Assembly (NCBI GenBank): GCA_964618895.1
Contig: CAZUDO010000072.1
Coordinates: 73,895-137,894, forward strand
Length of the DNA stretch: 64,000 nucleotides
Source of the DNA: CAZUDO01 sp964618895
Lineage (GTDB): Bacteria > Desulfobacterota > Binatia > DP-6
Direction of reading: 5' to 3'
In this document: in pieces, positions 34,187 through 42,527 of the stretch
Position numbering within the stretch: position 1 is the first letter of the stretch
Layout of the letters: each line of letters opens with the position of its first letter
Made by a program: the position numbers and the translations under genes
The notes under the pieces: generated by a model
The model's input: only the letters and a program-made list of their open reading frames with translations
What the model was told of the DNA's origin: nothing
The model's database searches: none

Positions 34187-34642
34187 ATGCAAACAACCGG
34201 ATACGATGGAGGCGTTCAGGAAGCCCCAATGAAAGAACGTGAATACGGCATCGAGGAGCGGATGGCGGGGTTGTTCGTGCCCGATACCCTGCTGCCCTCG
34301 CAGTTTTTCGATCGGCTGCGGCGTCGGGGGGAGATGGAGGGAGAGCGGCGGCTCATGATCGCCGTGCTCGAGGACGCGCTCGACGTGTATCGCAAGCAGA
34401 TGGCGGCACGTGACACCCACGGGCAGCAGCTCTTCCGTGAGGCCGAAGAGTGGCTCGAGGACACTGAGGCCAATGACCTCTTTTCGTTCGAAAACATCTG
34501 CGACGTGCTCGACCTGAACGCGCAGTACCTGCGGCGTGGCCTGCACGAACTCAAGAGTCGCATGCTGGATAAGCCGCGCGGGCAGCTGGTGACCCTGCGC
34601 GCCGACGAGCCCGACGAATTGCGCAAGGCAAGCGGCGACTAG
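34187..34642 (+). CDS. Conserved hypothetical protein linked to the isc operon
   Basis: The 151-residue soluble protein has no family I can name. It is mostly helical and acidic, with EGERRLMIAVLEDALDVYRKQ and, nearer the end, AEEWLEDTEANDLFSFENIC followed by DVLDLNAQYLRRGL, a pattern I associate with uncharacterised deltaproteobacterial proteins. ATG at 34187 has GGAG five bases upstream; an ATG at 34229 (MKEREYGIEE) also has AGGAA. It is the last gene before the strong terminator at 34665 and follows the IscR-like gene by 20 bases, so it is probably co-transcribed. Confidence 0.6.
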   Translation: MQTTGYDGGVQEAPMKEREYGIEERMAGLFVPDTLLPSQFFDRLRRRGEMEGERRLMIAVLEDALDVYRKQMAARDTHGQQLFREAEEWLEDTEANDLFSFENICDVLDLNAQYLRRGLHELKSRMLDKPRGQLVTLRADEPDELRKASGD

Positions 34643-34664
34643 CGCCGTTTGCGACCTCCCGCCG

Positions 34665-34707
34665 GCGGGGCGACGGGGCCATCAGGCCTCGGCGCCCCGC
34701 GTTTTTT
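34665..34707 (+). terminator. Strong intrinsic terminator of the isc operon
   Basis: A 16-base GC-rich stem (34665-34680 with 34685-34700, two mismatches) has the tetraloop ATCA and is followed by G and six T. It directly follows the hypothetical gene and ends the iscS-to-34642 transcription unit. Confidence 0.85.
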
Positions 34708-34737
34708 CGGGGGCGACGGATCGGGTAGATTGCCACC

Positions 34738-35016
34738 GTGCCGCTCCGGCAGCAGGTTGATTGCCCGCACTGCGGGGTGCTGCTGGTGCGCAAGCCGGGC
34801 GGGCGATGCCCGTCGTGCGGAGCGGCAGTCGCGGCCTTCGTACAGGAGGCCCGGGACCGCGAAGAGCGCATCGAGCGGGTGGTGGCGGTGATCGGGACGG
34901 CGCTGGTGCTGCTCGTGTTCACGTTCACCACCGGCCTCGGCCTGATCGAAGGGGTGGCGGCCTACGCGGGGGCGGGTGCGGTCATGTTCTACCTGGCGAA
35001 GAAGACGTTCCGCTGA
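34738..35016 (+). CDS. Small zinc-ribbon membrane protein
   Basis: The 92-residue protein has a double-CxxC zinc ribbon (CPHCG near 9-13 and CPSCG near 24-28), a short charged helix and two hydrophobic segments (about 48-66, VVAVIGTALVLLVFTFTTG, and about 71-87). The ribbon should be cytoplasmic. Function is unknown. The start is GTG at 34738 and a -10-like TAGATT (34726-34731) ends only six bases before it, so the message may be leaderless. pepA follows 18 bases later. Confidence 0.6.
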   Translation: MPLRQQVDCPHCGVLLVRKPGGRCPSCGAAVAAFVQEARDREERIERVVAVIGTALVLLVFTFTTGLGLIEGVAAYAGAGAVMFYLAKKTFR

Positions 35017-35034
35017 CGGAACCAAGGAGGCGCG

Positions 35035-36510
35035 ATGGTGCGAGTGCGTGCAGTGCGGGGACGGATGGGGGAGGGGACGGCCGAGGTTATCGTTCTGCCG
35101 GTCCTCGAGGGAACGGTCGGGGCGTCGGTACGCCGGCTGGATCGGCGTCTGGCGAGCGCGCTGGCGCCGCGGCTGCGGCGGGTCGATTTCCGCGCCCGGG
35201 CCGACGAACTCTTCGTCCACCACAGCAATCCCACTTTGGTGCTGGTCGGCCTCGGCCCGACCGCGCCGCCCACCGACGTCTGGCGCCGTGCCGGGGCCAA
35301 GGCCCGGCAGGAGGCCGAGCGGCAGCGGGCTCGACGGGTGACGGTACAGGTCGGCGCGGGCGCCGATCGACCCGATGCACTGGCCGCGTTCGTGGAGGGA
35401 TTTCAGCTCGCCGGGTACCGCTTCGCACGCTACACCTCCGACGAGAAGAACAAGCGGACCGTGAGTGCCCTCACGCTGGTCGATGACGCGCTCGATCCGG
35501 CCACGATGCGGGGGCCCCTGGCGGTGGTCGAGGCCAGCGTGGCCGAGGTGTTCGGTGCACGTGACCTGGTAAACGAGCCGGCGTCGGTGAAGACGCCGAC
35601 CTTCCTGGGCGAGCAGGCGACGCGGCGTGCCGGCGAGATCGAAGGCCTGAGTGCCGAGGTGTGGGGGCCGAAGCGGCTGGCAAAGGAGGGGCTCACCGGG
35701 CTGCTCGCCGTCGCACGCGGCAGCCACGAGGAGCCCCGCTTCATCCAGCTCCGCTGGGCCGGGAAGGACGCGCACCGTCGCCTGGCCCTGGTCGGGAAGG
35801 CGATCACGTTCGACTCGGGCGGGCTCTCGTTGAAGCCCCCCAAGTCCATGGAAACCATGAAGTACGACATGGCCGGCGGGGCCGCGGTGCTGGGCGCGGT
35901 GGCGGCGGCGGCGCGTCTCCGGCTGCCCGTCGACGTGACCGCCTACGTCCCGGCCACCGAGAACCTGCCCGGCAGTCGGGCCCAGAAGCCGGGTGACATC
36001 ATCCGGTACCTCAACGGCAAGACGGTCGAGGTGCTCAACACCGACGCCGAGGGACGCCTGGTGCTGGCCGACGCGCTGGCCCTCGCCTCGCGCGAGAAGC
36101 CGGATGCGATCATCGACCTGGCGACACTCACCGGCGCGGCGCGCATCGCGCTCGGTAGCCTGGTGGCATGCGTGATGGGCAACGATCAGGGCCTGGTCGA
36201 TAGCCTGATCGCGGCCGGGCAGAGCGCGGGCGAACCGCTGTGGCAGCTGCCGCTGGTGCGCGAGTATCGTGACGACCTGAAGAGCCCCATCGCCGATCTG
36301 AAGAACGTCTCGAGCGGCGGTGAGGCTGGCAGCATCATCGGCGGCCTCTTCCTGCAGGAGTTCGTCGACGGGGCCGCCTGGGCCCATCTCGACATCGCCG
36401 GCCCGGCCTTCACCGAGAAGGACCTCCCCCACGCGCCCCGGGGGGCTACCGGCTTCGGGGTCCGGCTCCTCGTGCGCTACCTGCAAGATTTGGTCGCGCC
36501 GCCGCATTGA
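35035..36510 (+). CDS. pepA: Leucyl aminopeptidase (M17 family)
   Basis: This 491-residue cytosolic aminopeptidase removes N-terminal residues with two metal ions. The M17 catalytic domain (about 180-490) has GKAITFDSGGLSLKPPKSME (Lys and Asp ligands), MKYDMAGGAAVLG, the signature NTDAEGRLVLADAL and GSIIGGLFLQEFVDG. The N-terminal domain (about 1-165) is the macrodomain-like part. AGGAGGCG precedes the ATG. The last 11 codons are duplicated immediately downstream (see the repeat at 36474). Confidence 0.96.
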   Translation: MVRVRAVRGRMGEGTAEVIVLPVLEGTVGASVRRLDRRLASALAPRLRRVDFRARADELFVHHSNPTLVLVGLGPTAPPTDVWRRAGAKARQEAERQRARRVTVQVGAGADRPDALAAFVEGFQLAGYRFARYTSDEKNKRTVSALTLVDDALDPATMRGPLAVVEASVAEVFGARDLVNEPASVKTPTFLGEQATRRAGEIEGLSAEVWGPKRLAKEGLTGLLAVARGSHEEPRFIQLRWAGKDAHRRLALVGKAITFDSGGLSLKPPKSMETMKYDMAGGAAVLGAVAAAARLRLPVDVTAYVPATENLPGSRAQKPGDIIRYLNGKTVEVLNTDAEGRLVLADALALASREKPDAIIDLATLTGAARIALGSLVACVMGNDQGLVDSLIAAGQSAGEPLWQLPLVREYRDDLKSPIADLKNVSSGGEAGSIIGGLFLQEFVDGAAWAHLDIAGPAFTEKDLPHAPRGATGFGVRLLVRYLQDLVAPPH

Positions 36511-36547
36511 GCGCTACCTGCAGGACCTGGTCGCGCAGCCGCACTGA
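36474..36547 (+). repeat. 37-base tandem duplication of the pepA 3' end
   Basis: The unit coding for the final RYLQDLVA.PH and stop (36474-36510) is followed by a second copy (36511-36547) with a few substitutions and the stop again in phase. It lies outside the coding frame, after the true stop at 36508-36510. Confidence 0.8.
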
Positions 36548-36559
36548 GCGCGGTTCCGT

Positions 36560-37891
36560 TCAGCACGTCGGAGCGGGCGGCGGGAAGCGTGCCGCGACGA
36601 ACGCCGTGGCCTCGACGCGCGTCCGCACCTCGCCGTCCAACTGGGCCTCCTCGAGCGCGTGCAGTATCTCGCCCAGGAGTGGGCCGGGCGGGTAGCCGAG
36701 CGCGATCAGATCGCCCCCGCCGAGGAGACGCAGCGGGTGCATACTCTCCTCGTGCCGCAGCTCGGCGCAGCGGCGGATACAGAACTCCACGAACGTGAGG
36801 TCGCCGTTCGAGGCGAGCGCGTCCATGCGCGCCAGCGCCAGCAGCTCGTCGAACCCGTCCTCGCGCAGCATGCGCTTCAGGGTCGCCAGCCGCATGTCTG
36901 GCGCCTGCACCAGGCGCAGGTGGTTGCGCACCAGGTATGCCACCCGCTCGGCGGTGGCGCGGCTGCGCCGCAGACGCCGGCAGATGTCGAGCGCCATCTC
37001 GGCCCCGACCGACTGATGACCGTAGAACGTGATCCGCCCCTTGTGGTGCCCGACGGAGACCGGCTTGGCCACGTCATGGAGGAGCGCGCCCAGGGCGAGC
37101 GTCTCGGCAGTGCCGGCGGTACACTGGGCGAGGAGGAGGAGGGTGTGTACGAACACGTCCCCTTCGGGATGGAAGTCGGGCGACTGCTCCACCCCCTGCA
37201 TGCGCGCGACCTCGGGGAGCACGGCTTCCAGGAGCCCGGTGTCGGCGAGCAGCGCGAAGCCGGTGCGGGCGCCGCCTTCGGCCAGGATCTTCACCATCTC
37301 GTCACCGATGCGCTCGGCAGCGATGTCGGGCAGGGTGGGCGCGGCGGCAACGATGGCGGCGCGGGTGGCGGGCTCGATGGCGAAGCCGAGCCGGGCCGCG
37401 AAGCGAACGGCGCGTAGCATGCGCAGACGGTCCTCGGCGATGCGGGCCCCCGCGTCGCCCACGGCCCGGATGACGCCGGCGCGCAGGTCGCCCTCGCCGC
37501 CGACGTGATCCACCACCTGGCCGGTCAGCGGATCCAGGAAGAGCGCATTGATGGTGAAGTCACGGCGGAGCGCGTCGTCGCGCACCGAGCCGAAGTGCAC
37601 CCGGCTCGGCCGCCGGCCATCGACGTAGGCGTCGTCGGACCGGAAGGTGGCCACCTCGTAGCGGTCGCCGCCTTCGACCACCAGGATGACGCCGAACTGC
37701 TCGCCGACCGGCACCGTGTGACGGAACAGTGCCCGCACGGTCTCGGGCGGCGCGCTGGTGGCCACGTCGAAGTCGAGGGGCACGCGTCCGAGGAGCTGGT
37801 CGCGGACGCACCCGCCGGCGAAGTACGCCTCGTGCCCCGCGGCGCGCAGACGGCGCACGATGTCGGTGGCGACCGCCCGGCGATCGGCCAT
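36560..37891 (-). CDS. CCA-adding or poly(A)-type nucleotidyltransferase with HD domain
   Basis: This class II nucleotidyltransferase is likely to add CCA to tRNA 3' ends. The 443-residue protein has YFAGGCVRDQLLG and DFDVATSAPPE (catalytic Asp pair), RRDFTINALF, the RRA-like IAEDRLRMLRAVRFAARLGF and an HD phosphohydrolase domain (ALGALLHDVAKP). A separate poly(A) polymerase function cannot be excluded. The ATG at 37891 is 11 bases after the alcohol dehydrogenase stop, and the two genes form an operon read leftward. Confidence 0.88.
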   Translation of the reverse strand: MADRRAVATDIVRRLRAAGHEAYFAGGCVRDQLLGRVPLDFDVATSAPPETVRALFRHTVPVGEQFGVILVVEGGDRYEVATFRSDDAYVDGRRPSRVHFGSVRDDALRRDFTINALFLDPLTGQVVDHVGGEGDLRAGVIRAVGDAGARIAEDRLRMLRAVRFAARLGFAIEPATRAAIVAAAPTLPDIAAERIGDEMVKILAEGGARTGFALLADTGLLEAVLPEVARMQGVEQSPDFHPEGDVFVHTLLLLAQCTAGTAETLALGALLHDVAKPVSVGHHKGRITFYGHQSVGAEMALDICRRLRRSRATAERVAYLVRNHLRLVQAPDMRLATLKRMLREDGFDELLALARMDALASNGDLTFVEFCIRRCAELRHEESMHPLRLLGGGDLIALGYPPGPLLGEILHALEEAQLDGEVRTRVEATAFVAARFPPPAPTC

Positions 37892-37902
37892 CGTCCGGTC
37901 CC

Positions 37903-39141
37903 TCAGGGGGCCTCGTAGGTGAAGAGCACCTTCACGGCTGCCGATCCACCCTGGTCGCCGCACGCCAGGAACGCCTCCCGGTACTGATCGAGGGTGAACC
38001 GGTGCGTGAGGATGGGGGTGCAGTCGATCCGCCCCTGCGCGACCAGGTCGAGATAGATCTCCATCGCGTGCCGTCGCTGCCCTTCGAACTCCTCCACCCC
38101 GAACGCGTTCGAGCCGATGATGGTTATCTCCTTGAAGTAGAGCGGCGTCCACTCGAAGCGCCGTGGCACCTCGACGCCGGTCACCACGATCGCGCCGCGG
38201 GACGCGGCGATGCGGAGCCCGGTTTCGATCGTGGCCGGCAGACCAACGGTGTCGTAGATCACGTCGACGCCGCCCCCATAGAGCCACGGCAACCCGAACC
38301 ACGGCTGCAGCACCTGCGCGCCGGTCTCGGCCGCGACCCGGGTCACGACCGTCGCCACCGGCTCGTGCGGTAGCACGACGTGGGCACCGAAGCGCTCGGC
38401 GAGCGTGCGCTGGTGCGGGAAACGGGCGATCGCGAACACCCGTACCGACGGATGGAGCGCCCGCAGGATCGCGATCGCGAGCAGACCGAGCGTACCGCAG
38501 CCGTAGACCAGCGCGGTGCCACCCGGGGCCGGCGGGCGCTTCAGGATGCCGTGCAACGAGACCGAGAAGGGGTCCGCGAGCACGGCCTGCTCGTCGGAGA
38601 CCCGGTCCGGAATCGGAATGCACATGGACTCGTGAGCCGGCACGAGGGGGGCGAAGCCGCCCGTCGCCTTGCTGCTGTTCCCGGTGTGGATGCCCCGGGG
38701 GATGATCCCGTGGGCGAAGTTACGGCAGATGGAGAACTGGCCGGCCGCGCATTCCGGACAGGGGGGCGTGATGCCGCGCGGGCCGCACGAGAGCCACGGG
38801 TTCAGCACCACCCGCTGGCCGACCCGACGGGTGGTGACGGCCGGCCCGACGCGCTCGATGGTGCCGACCACCTCGTGCCCGAGCACCTGCGGGAACGAGA
38901 TGAGCGCGGTCATGGGATTGTCCATGTTCCCGTTCAGGAACATCTGCTTGCAGTCGCTCCCGCAGATGCCGCACAGGCGCGTGCGGATGGTGACCCAGTC
39001 GGGGGCGGGGAGGTCGGGGTCGGGCACGTCGCGCAGAGCGGCGGGCGAGAACGGCCCGAAGAAGAACCGTTTGTCCAACTGCCCGAGGAGCCCGCTCACC
39101 ACCTGTCGCGGGACGCTTACGTCACATACCAGGGCGCGCAT
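37903..39141 (-). CDS. Zinc-dependent medium-chain alcohol dehydrogenase
   Basis: The 412-residue NAD(P)-dependent oxidoreductase of the MDR family has the catalytic-zinc CGICGSDCKQ, GHEVVGTIE, a structural zinc region CPECAAGQFSIC, the nucleotide fold VYGCGTLGLLAIAIL, and a C-terminal half with GVDVIYDTVGLPATIE. Substrate is unknown; it resembles threonine or sorbitol dehydrogenase-like members. About 30 residues longer than most MDR enzymes, mainly at the N-terminus. It is divergent from selA with 73 bases between them. Confidence 0.85.
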   Translation of the reverse strand: MRALVCDVSVPRQVVSGLLGQLDKRFFFGPFSPAALRDVPDPDLPAPDWVTIRTRLCGICGSDCKQMFLNGNMDNPMTALISFPQVLGHEVVGTIERVGPAVTTRRVGQRVVLNPWLSCGPRGITPPCPECAAGQFSICRNFAHGIIPRGIHTGNSSKATGGFAPLVPAHESMCIPIPDRVSDEQAVLADPFSVSLHGILKRPPAPGGTALVYGCGTLGLLAIAILRALHPSVRVFAIARFPHQRTLAERFGAHVVLPHEPVATVVTRVAAETGAQVLQPWFGLPWLYGGGVDVIYDTVGLPATIETGLRIAASRGAIVVTGVEVPRRFEWTPLYFKEITIIGSNAFGVEEFEGQRRHAMEIYLDLVAQGRIDCTPILTHRFTLDQYREAFLACGDQGGSAAVKVLFTYEAP

Positions 39142-39149
39142 GAATGGGT

Positions 39150-39178
39150 ACCAAACACGCGGCCGGGTGGGGAATCAA
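39150..39178 (-). promoter_or_regulatory. Putative near-leaderless promoter of the alcohol dehydrogenase gene
   Basis: On the minus strand TTGATT (39173-39178), 17 bases and TTTGGT (39150-39155) end eight bases before the ATG. The -10 is weak (3 of 6), but the geometry matches that seen at selD, the parvulin gene and 58435. Confidence 0.35.
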
Positions 39179-39214
39179 GGCCGCCCTTGTTCGGGAGGGA
39201 CGCCGTCAGGCACG

Positions 39215-40582
39215 ATGCGGCGCGTGAACCCCCGGCGCGCGATTCCGTCGCTCGAACGGCTCCTGCAGCACCCGGCCGCGACGGCGCTTGTCGTACACTA
39301 CCGGCGCGAGCACGTGGTGCAGGCGTTGCGGGGGGTCCTGGACGACATCCGTTCCACGGTTGCCACCGGGGCGGAGGTGCCAGCTCCGGAGGCGATCCTG
39401 TCGTCGCTCGCGACGCTGCTCGAGCGGGACGGACGCCCGCGGCTCACGCGGGTCGTGAACGCCACCGGCGTGGTGCTCCACACCAACCTCGGACGCGCCG
39501 TGCTGGCCGAGGCCGCAGTCGAGGCGGTGGTCGCCGCCGCCCGCGGGGCCAGCAACCTGGAGTTCGACCTCGTCACCGGGCGCCGTGGGGAGCGGGACGC
39601 GCTGGTGGCCGACGACCTGTGCGCGCTCACCGGCGCTGAGGCCGCGTTGGTGGTCAACAACAATGCCGCCGCGGTGCTTCTGGTACTGAACGCGCTCGCC
39701 GTCGATCGCGAGGTGATCGTGTCGCGCGGCGAGCTGGTCGAGATCGGGGGGGCGTTCCGCATTCCCGACGTGATGGCCAAGAGCGGCGCCCGCCTGCGCG
39801 AGGTGGGGACCACCAACCGCACGCATCCCGACGACTACCGGCGGGCGCTCGGGCCGCATACGGCACTCCTCCTGAAGGTGCACACCAGCAACTACCGCGT
39901 CGTCGGCTTCACAGCCGCGGTCGACCTGCCCGCGCTGGTGGCGCTCGGGCGGGAGGCGAACGTGCCGGTGGTGGAGGACCTCGGCAGCGGGGCGCTCGTC
40001 GACCTCTCGGCCTACGGCTTGCCCCGCGAGCCGATCGTCCGCGAGCGCATCGCCGCCGGTGCGGACCTGGTGACGTTCAGCGGCGACAAGCTCCTCGGCG
40101 GGCCGCAAGCCGGATTGATCGTCGGCCGGCGCGACCTCGTCGCACGGTTGGCGGAGAGCCCGCTGCGGCGTGCGCTGCGTCCCGACAAGCTCACCCTGGC
40201 GGCCCTCGGCGCCACCTTGCGTCTCTACCGTGAAGCGCCGGACGTGACGACCGCGGTGCCGACGCTGCGCTGGCTCACGCGTTCCCTGGCCGACCTCGAG
40301 GCCGTCGGCCGTGAGGCGGCCCCGCGGTTGGCCGCCCGGCTCGGCGCCGGCTACCAGGTGACGGTGGTCGTGTCGGAAGGCGAGGTGGGCAGCGGTGCCC
40401 TGCCGGGGGTGCCGCTGCCCAGCCGCGCGCTCGCCGTCGTGCACCCCGACGTGCCCGCCGATCGCATCGCGGCGCGCTTCCGGAGCGCCCGCCCGCCGGT
40501 GATCGGGCGCGTGCACGACGGCCGCTTCCTGCTCGACCTGCGCGGCATCTTCGCGCCCTCGGATCTCGACGTGGAGCTGTAG
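39215..40582 (+). CDS. selA: L-seryl-tRNA(Sec) selenium transferase
   Basis: SelA converts Ser-tRNA(Sec) to Sec-tRNA(Sec) using selenophosphate and PLP. The 455-residue protein has RVVNATGVVLHTNLGRAVLA, the substrate loop region ASNLEFDLVTGRRG, AALVVNNNAAAVLLVLNAL and the PLP lysine at about residue 292 in TFSGDKLLGGPQAG. The N-terminal SLERLLQHP region begins the tRNA-binding extension. It overlaps nothing, and selB starts one base after its stop, so they are translated together. Confidence 0.97.
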   Translation: MRRVNPRRAIPSLERLLQHPAATALVVHYRREHVVQALRGVLDDIRSTVATGAEVPAPEAILSSLATLLERDGRPRLTRVVNATGVVLHTNLGRAVLAEAAVEAVVAAARGASNLEFDLVTGRRGERDALVADDLCALTGAEAALVVNNNAAAVLLVLNALAVDREVIVSRGELVEIGGAFRIPDVMAKSGARLREVGTTNRTHPDDYRRALGPHTALLLKVHTSNYRVVGFTAAVDLPALVALGREANVPVVEDLGSGALVDLSAYGLPREPIVRERIAAGADLVTFSGDKLLGGPQAGLIVGRRDLVARLAESPLRRALRPDKLTLAALGATLRLYREAPDVTTAVPTLRWLTRSLADLEAVGREAAPRLAARLGAGYQVTVVVSEGEVGSGALPGVPLPSRALAVVHPDVPADRIAARFRSARPPVIGRVHDGRFLLDLRGIFAPSDLDVEL

Positions 40583-40583
40583 G

Positions 40584-42488
40584 GTGCCGCTCATCATCGG
40601 GACCGCCGGGCACATCGACCACGGCAAGACCTCCCTCATCCGGGCCCTTACCGGTCAGGACACCGACCGCCTCAAAGAGGAGAAGGAACGCGGCATCTCG
40701 ATTGATCTGGGGTTTGCGTTCCTGGACGCGCCCGGGGGCGAGCGGGCGGGCATCGTCGACGTGCCGGGACACGAGCGCTTCATCCGCAACATGCTGGCCG
40801 GTGCCCACGGGATCGACCTGGTCCTGTTCACGGTCGCGGCCGACGACGGGGTCATGCCGCAGACCGAAGAGCATCTCGACATCCTCCACCTGCTCGGCGT
40901 GCGCCGCGGCATCTTCGTGATCACCAAGACGGACCTGGTGGACGCGGCCCGGGTGGCCGCCGTGCGCGAGGAGATCGAGATACTGACCCTCGACACGACC
41001 CTCGAGAACGCGCCCGTCGTCCCGGTGTCGACCCTCACCGGCAGCGGCCTCGACGCCCTCCGGGCGGAGATCGCCGTACAGCTCGCCGCGCCGCCGGGGC
41101 CGCCACCGGCCGGGTACTTCCGGCTGCCGGTCGACCGGGCGTTCGTCATCCGCGGTCATGGGGTGGTGGTGACCGGCACGGCGATCGCCGGCGAGGTGCG
41201 GGAAGGGGACGCGGTACGAGTCCTTCCCGGCGGCGAGCCGGCCCGTGTGCGCAGCCTCGAGGTCCATGGTGTGCCCGTGCCGCGTGCGGAGCATGGCCAA
41301 CGGGTGGCGATGAACCTGGCCGGTATCGAGCGCAGCGATCTCGGGCGCGGCCACGTGGTGTGCCACGAGCGCGTGGAGCGGCTCACCCGCCGGCTCGATG
41401 CGTGGGTAGAAATCCGCCCGGGCGCCCGCCGCCCCGTGGCCACCCACGCCCGGGTGCGCTTCTACCTGGGCACGGCCGAGGTGATGGCGAAGCTGGTCGT
41501 GCTCGGCGGCCCGGCCGAGCTCGCCCCGCGGAGCCACGACTGGGCGCAGCTCCTGCTCGCCGAGCCGGTGCTGGCGATGCGCGGCGACCGTTTCATCATC
41601 CGTGACGAGACGGCGCGCTGGACGCTCGGGGGTGGCGTGGTGGTGAACCCGTTCGCGGACCGGCATGGGCGGGCCGAGGAGGGGCTCGTCGAGCGCCTGC
41701 GCGAGCTGCGGGACGGGAAGGCGACCGACGCCGCGCGCGCGTTCCTCGATCTGGCCCCGGAGTTCGCGAGCGACGCCTCCACCGTCGCGCAGGCGCTCAA
41801 CCTGCGTGACGACGAGGCCAGTTCGGCGTTCGCCGGTGTTGCGGGGGCCATTCCCATTCCCGACGCGCGCGCCCCCGAGAGCTACACCACCGCCGGTAAA
41901 TGGACGCAGTTCGACGCCGCCGTGCGGGCCGCCGCCGCGGCGACGCACCAGAAGGAGCCCCTGGCGCCCGGCCTCGAGATGGAAAGCCTGCGCACGCAGC
42001 TCCCCTGGGAGGTGGGGGCCAAAGTGTTCCGCTGGGCGATCGATCGCATGGTGGCGGCGAAGGCGCTGGTGCGTGAGGACAGCGTCGTCCGGCTGCCGGA
42101 GCACAAGGTCGCCCTCGGCGCCGAGGCGCGGGCGTTGGGGACGCGAGTCGAGCGGCTCCTGGCTGAAGGACGGTTCACCCCACCCGACCTGCGGCAGCTC
42201 GAGGAGGCCGTCGGGGTGCCGCGCAAACGGCTGGTGGACGTGCTCGGCGTGCTCGAAGCCGAGAAACGGGTCGCCCGCATCGCGCCGGACATCTACTACG
42301 CGCGCAGCGCGGCCGACGAGGCCAAGGCACTGATCGAGACGCATTGCCGCGCGCACGGCGAGATCACGGCCGCCGTCTTCCGCGACCTCATCAACGCCAG
42401 CCGGAAGTTCGCCATCGCCTTCCTCGACTGGTGCGACCGGACGGGCGTGACCGTACGGGTGGGTGACCTGCGCAAGCTCCGGCACTGA
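40584..42488 (+). CDS. selB: Selenocysteine-specific translation elongation factor SelB
   Basis: SelB carries Sec-tRNA to in-frame UGA codons next to SECIS hairpins. The 634-residue protein has the EF-Tu-like GTPase (GTAGHIDHGKTSLIRALTG, DVPGHERFIRNMLAG, TKTDLVD), two or three beta barrels (about 170-340) and C-terminal winged-helix domains (about 390-634) that bind SECIS RNA. GTG start at 40584. Its presence means the cell reads at least one UGA as selenocysteine; selD just downstream is one such gene. Confidence 0.97.
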   Translation: MPLIIGTAGHIDHGKTSLIRALTGQDTDRLKEEKERGISIDLGFAFLDAPGGERAGIVDVPGHERFIRNMLAGAHGIDLVLFTVAADDGVMPQTEEHLDILHLLGVRRGIFVITKTDLVDAARVAAVREEIEILTLDTTLENAPVVPVSTLTGSGLDALRAEIAVQLAAPPGPPPAGYFRLPVDRAFVIRGHGVVVTGTAIAGEVREGDAVRVLPGGEPARVRSLEVHGVPVPRAEHGQRVAMNLAGIERSDLGRGHVVCHERVERLTRRLDAWVEIRPGARRPVATHARVRFYLGTAEVMAKLVVLGGPAELAPRSHDWAQLLLAEPVLAMRGDRFIIRDETARWTLGGGVVVNPFADRHGRAEEGLVERLRELRDGKATDAARAFLDLAPEFASDASTVAQALNLRDDEASSAFAGVAGAIPIPDARAPESYTTAGKWTQFDAAVRAAAAATHQKEPLAPGLEMESLRTQLPWEVGAKVFRWAIDRMVAAKALVREDSVVRLPEHKVALGAEARALGTRVERLLAEGRFTPPDLRQLEEAVGVPRKRLVDVLGVLEAEKRVARIAPDIYYARSAADEAKALIETHCRAHGEITAAVFRDLINASRKFAIAFLDWCDRTGVTVRVGDLRKLRH

Positions 42489-42490
42489 GC

Positions 42491-42519
42491 TGGACAGGGC
42501 CGGGCCCCGCGGCTAGCGT
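42491..42519 (+). promoter_or_regulatory. Putative near-leaderless promoter of selD
   Basis: TGGACA (42491-42496), 17 bases and TAGCGT (42514-42519) end eight bases before the ATG at 42528. selD may thus be transcribed apart from selA-selB as well as with them. Confidence 0.35.
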
Positions 42520-42527
42520 TGCGCCGC

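Noticed and set aside
42489..42527. A tRNA-Sec gene between selB and selD
   Set aside because: The gap is only 39 bases, far too short for a tRNA-Sec of about 95 bases.
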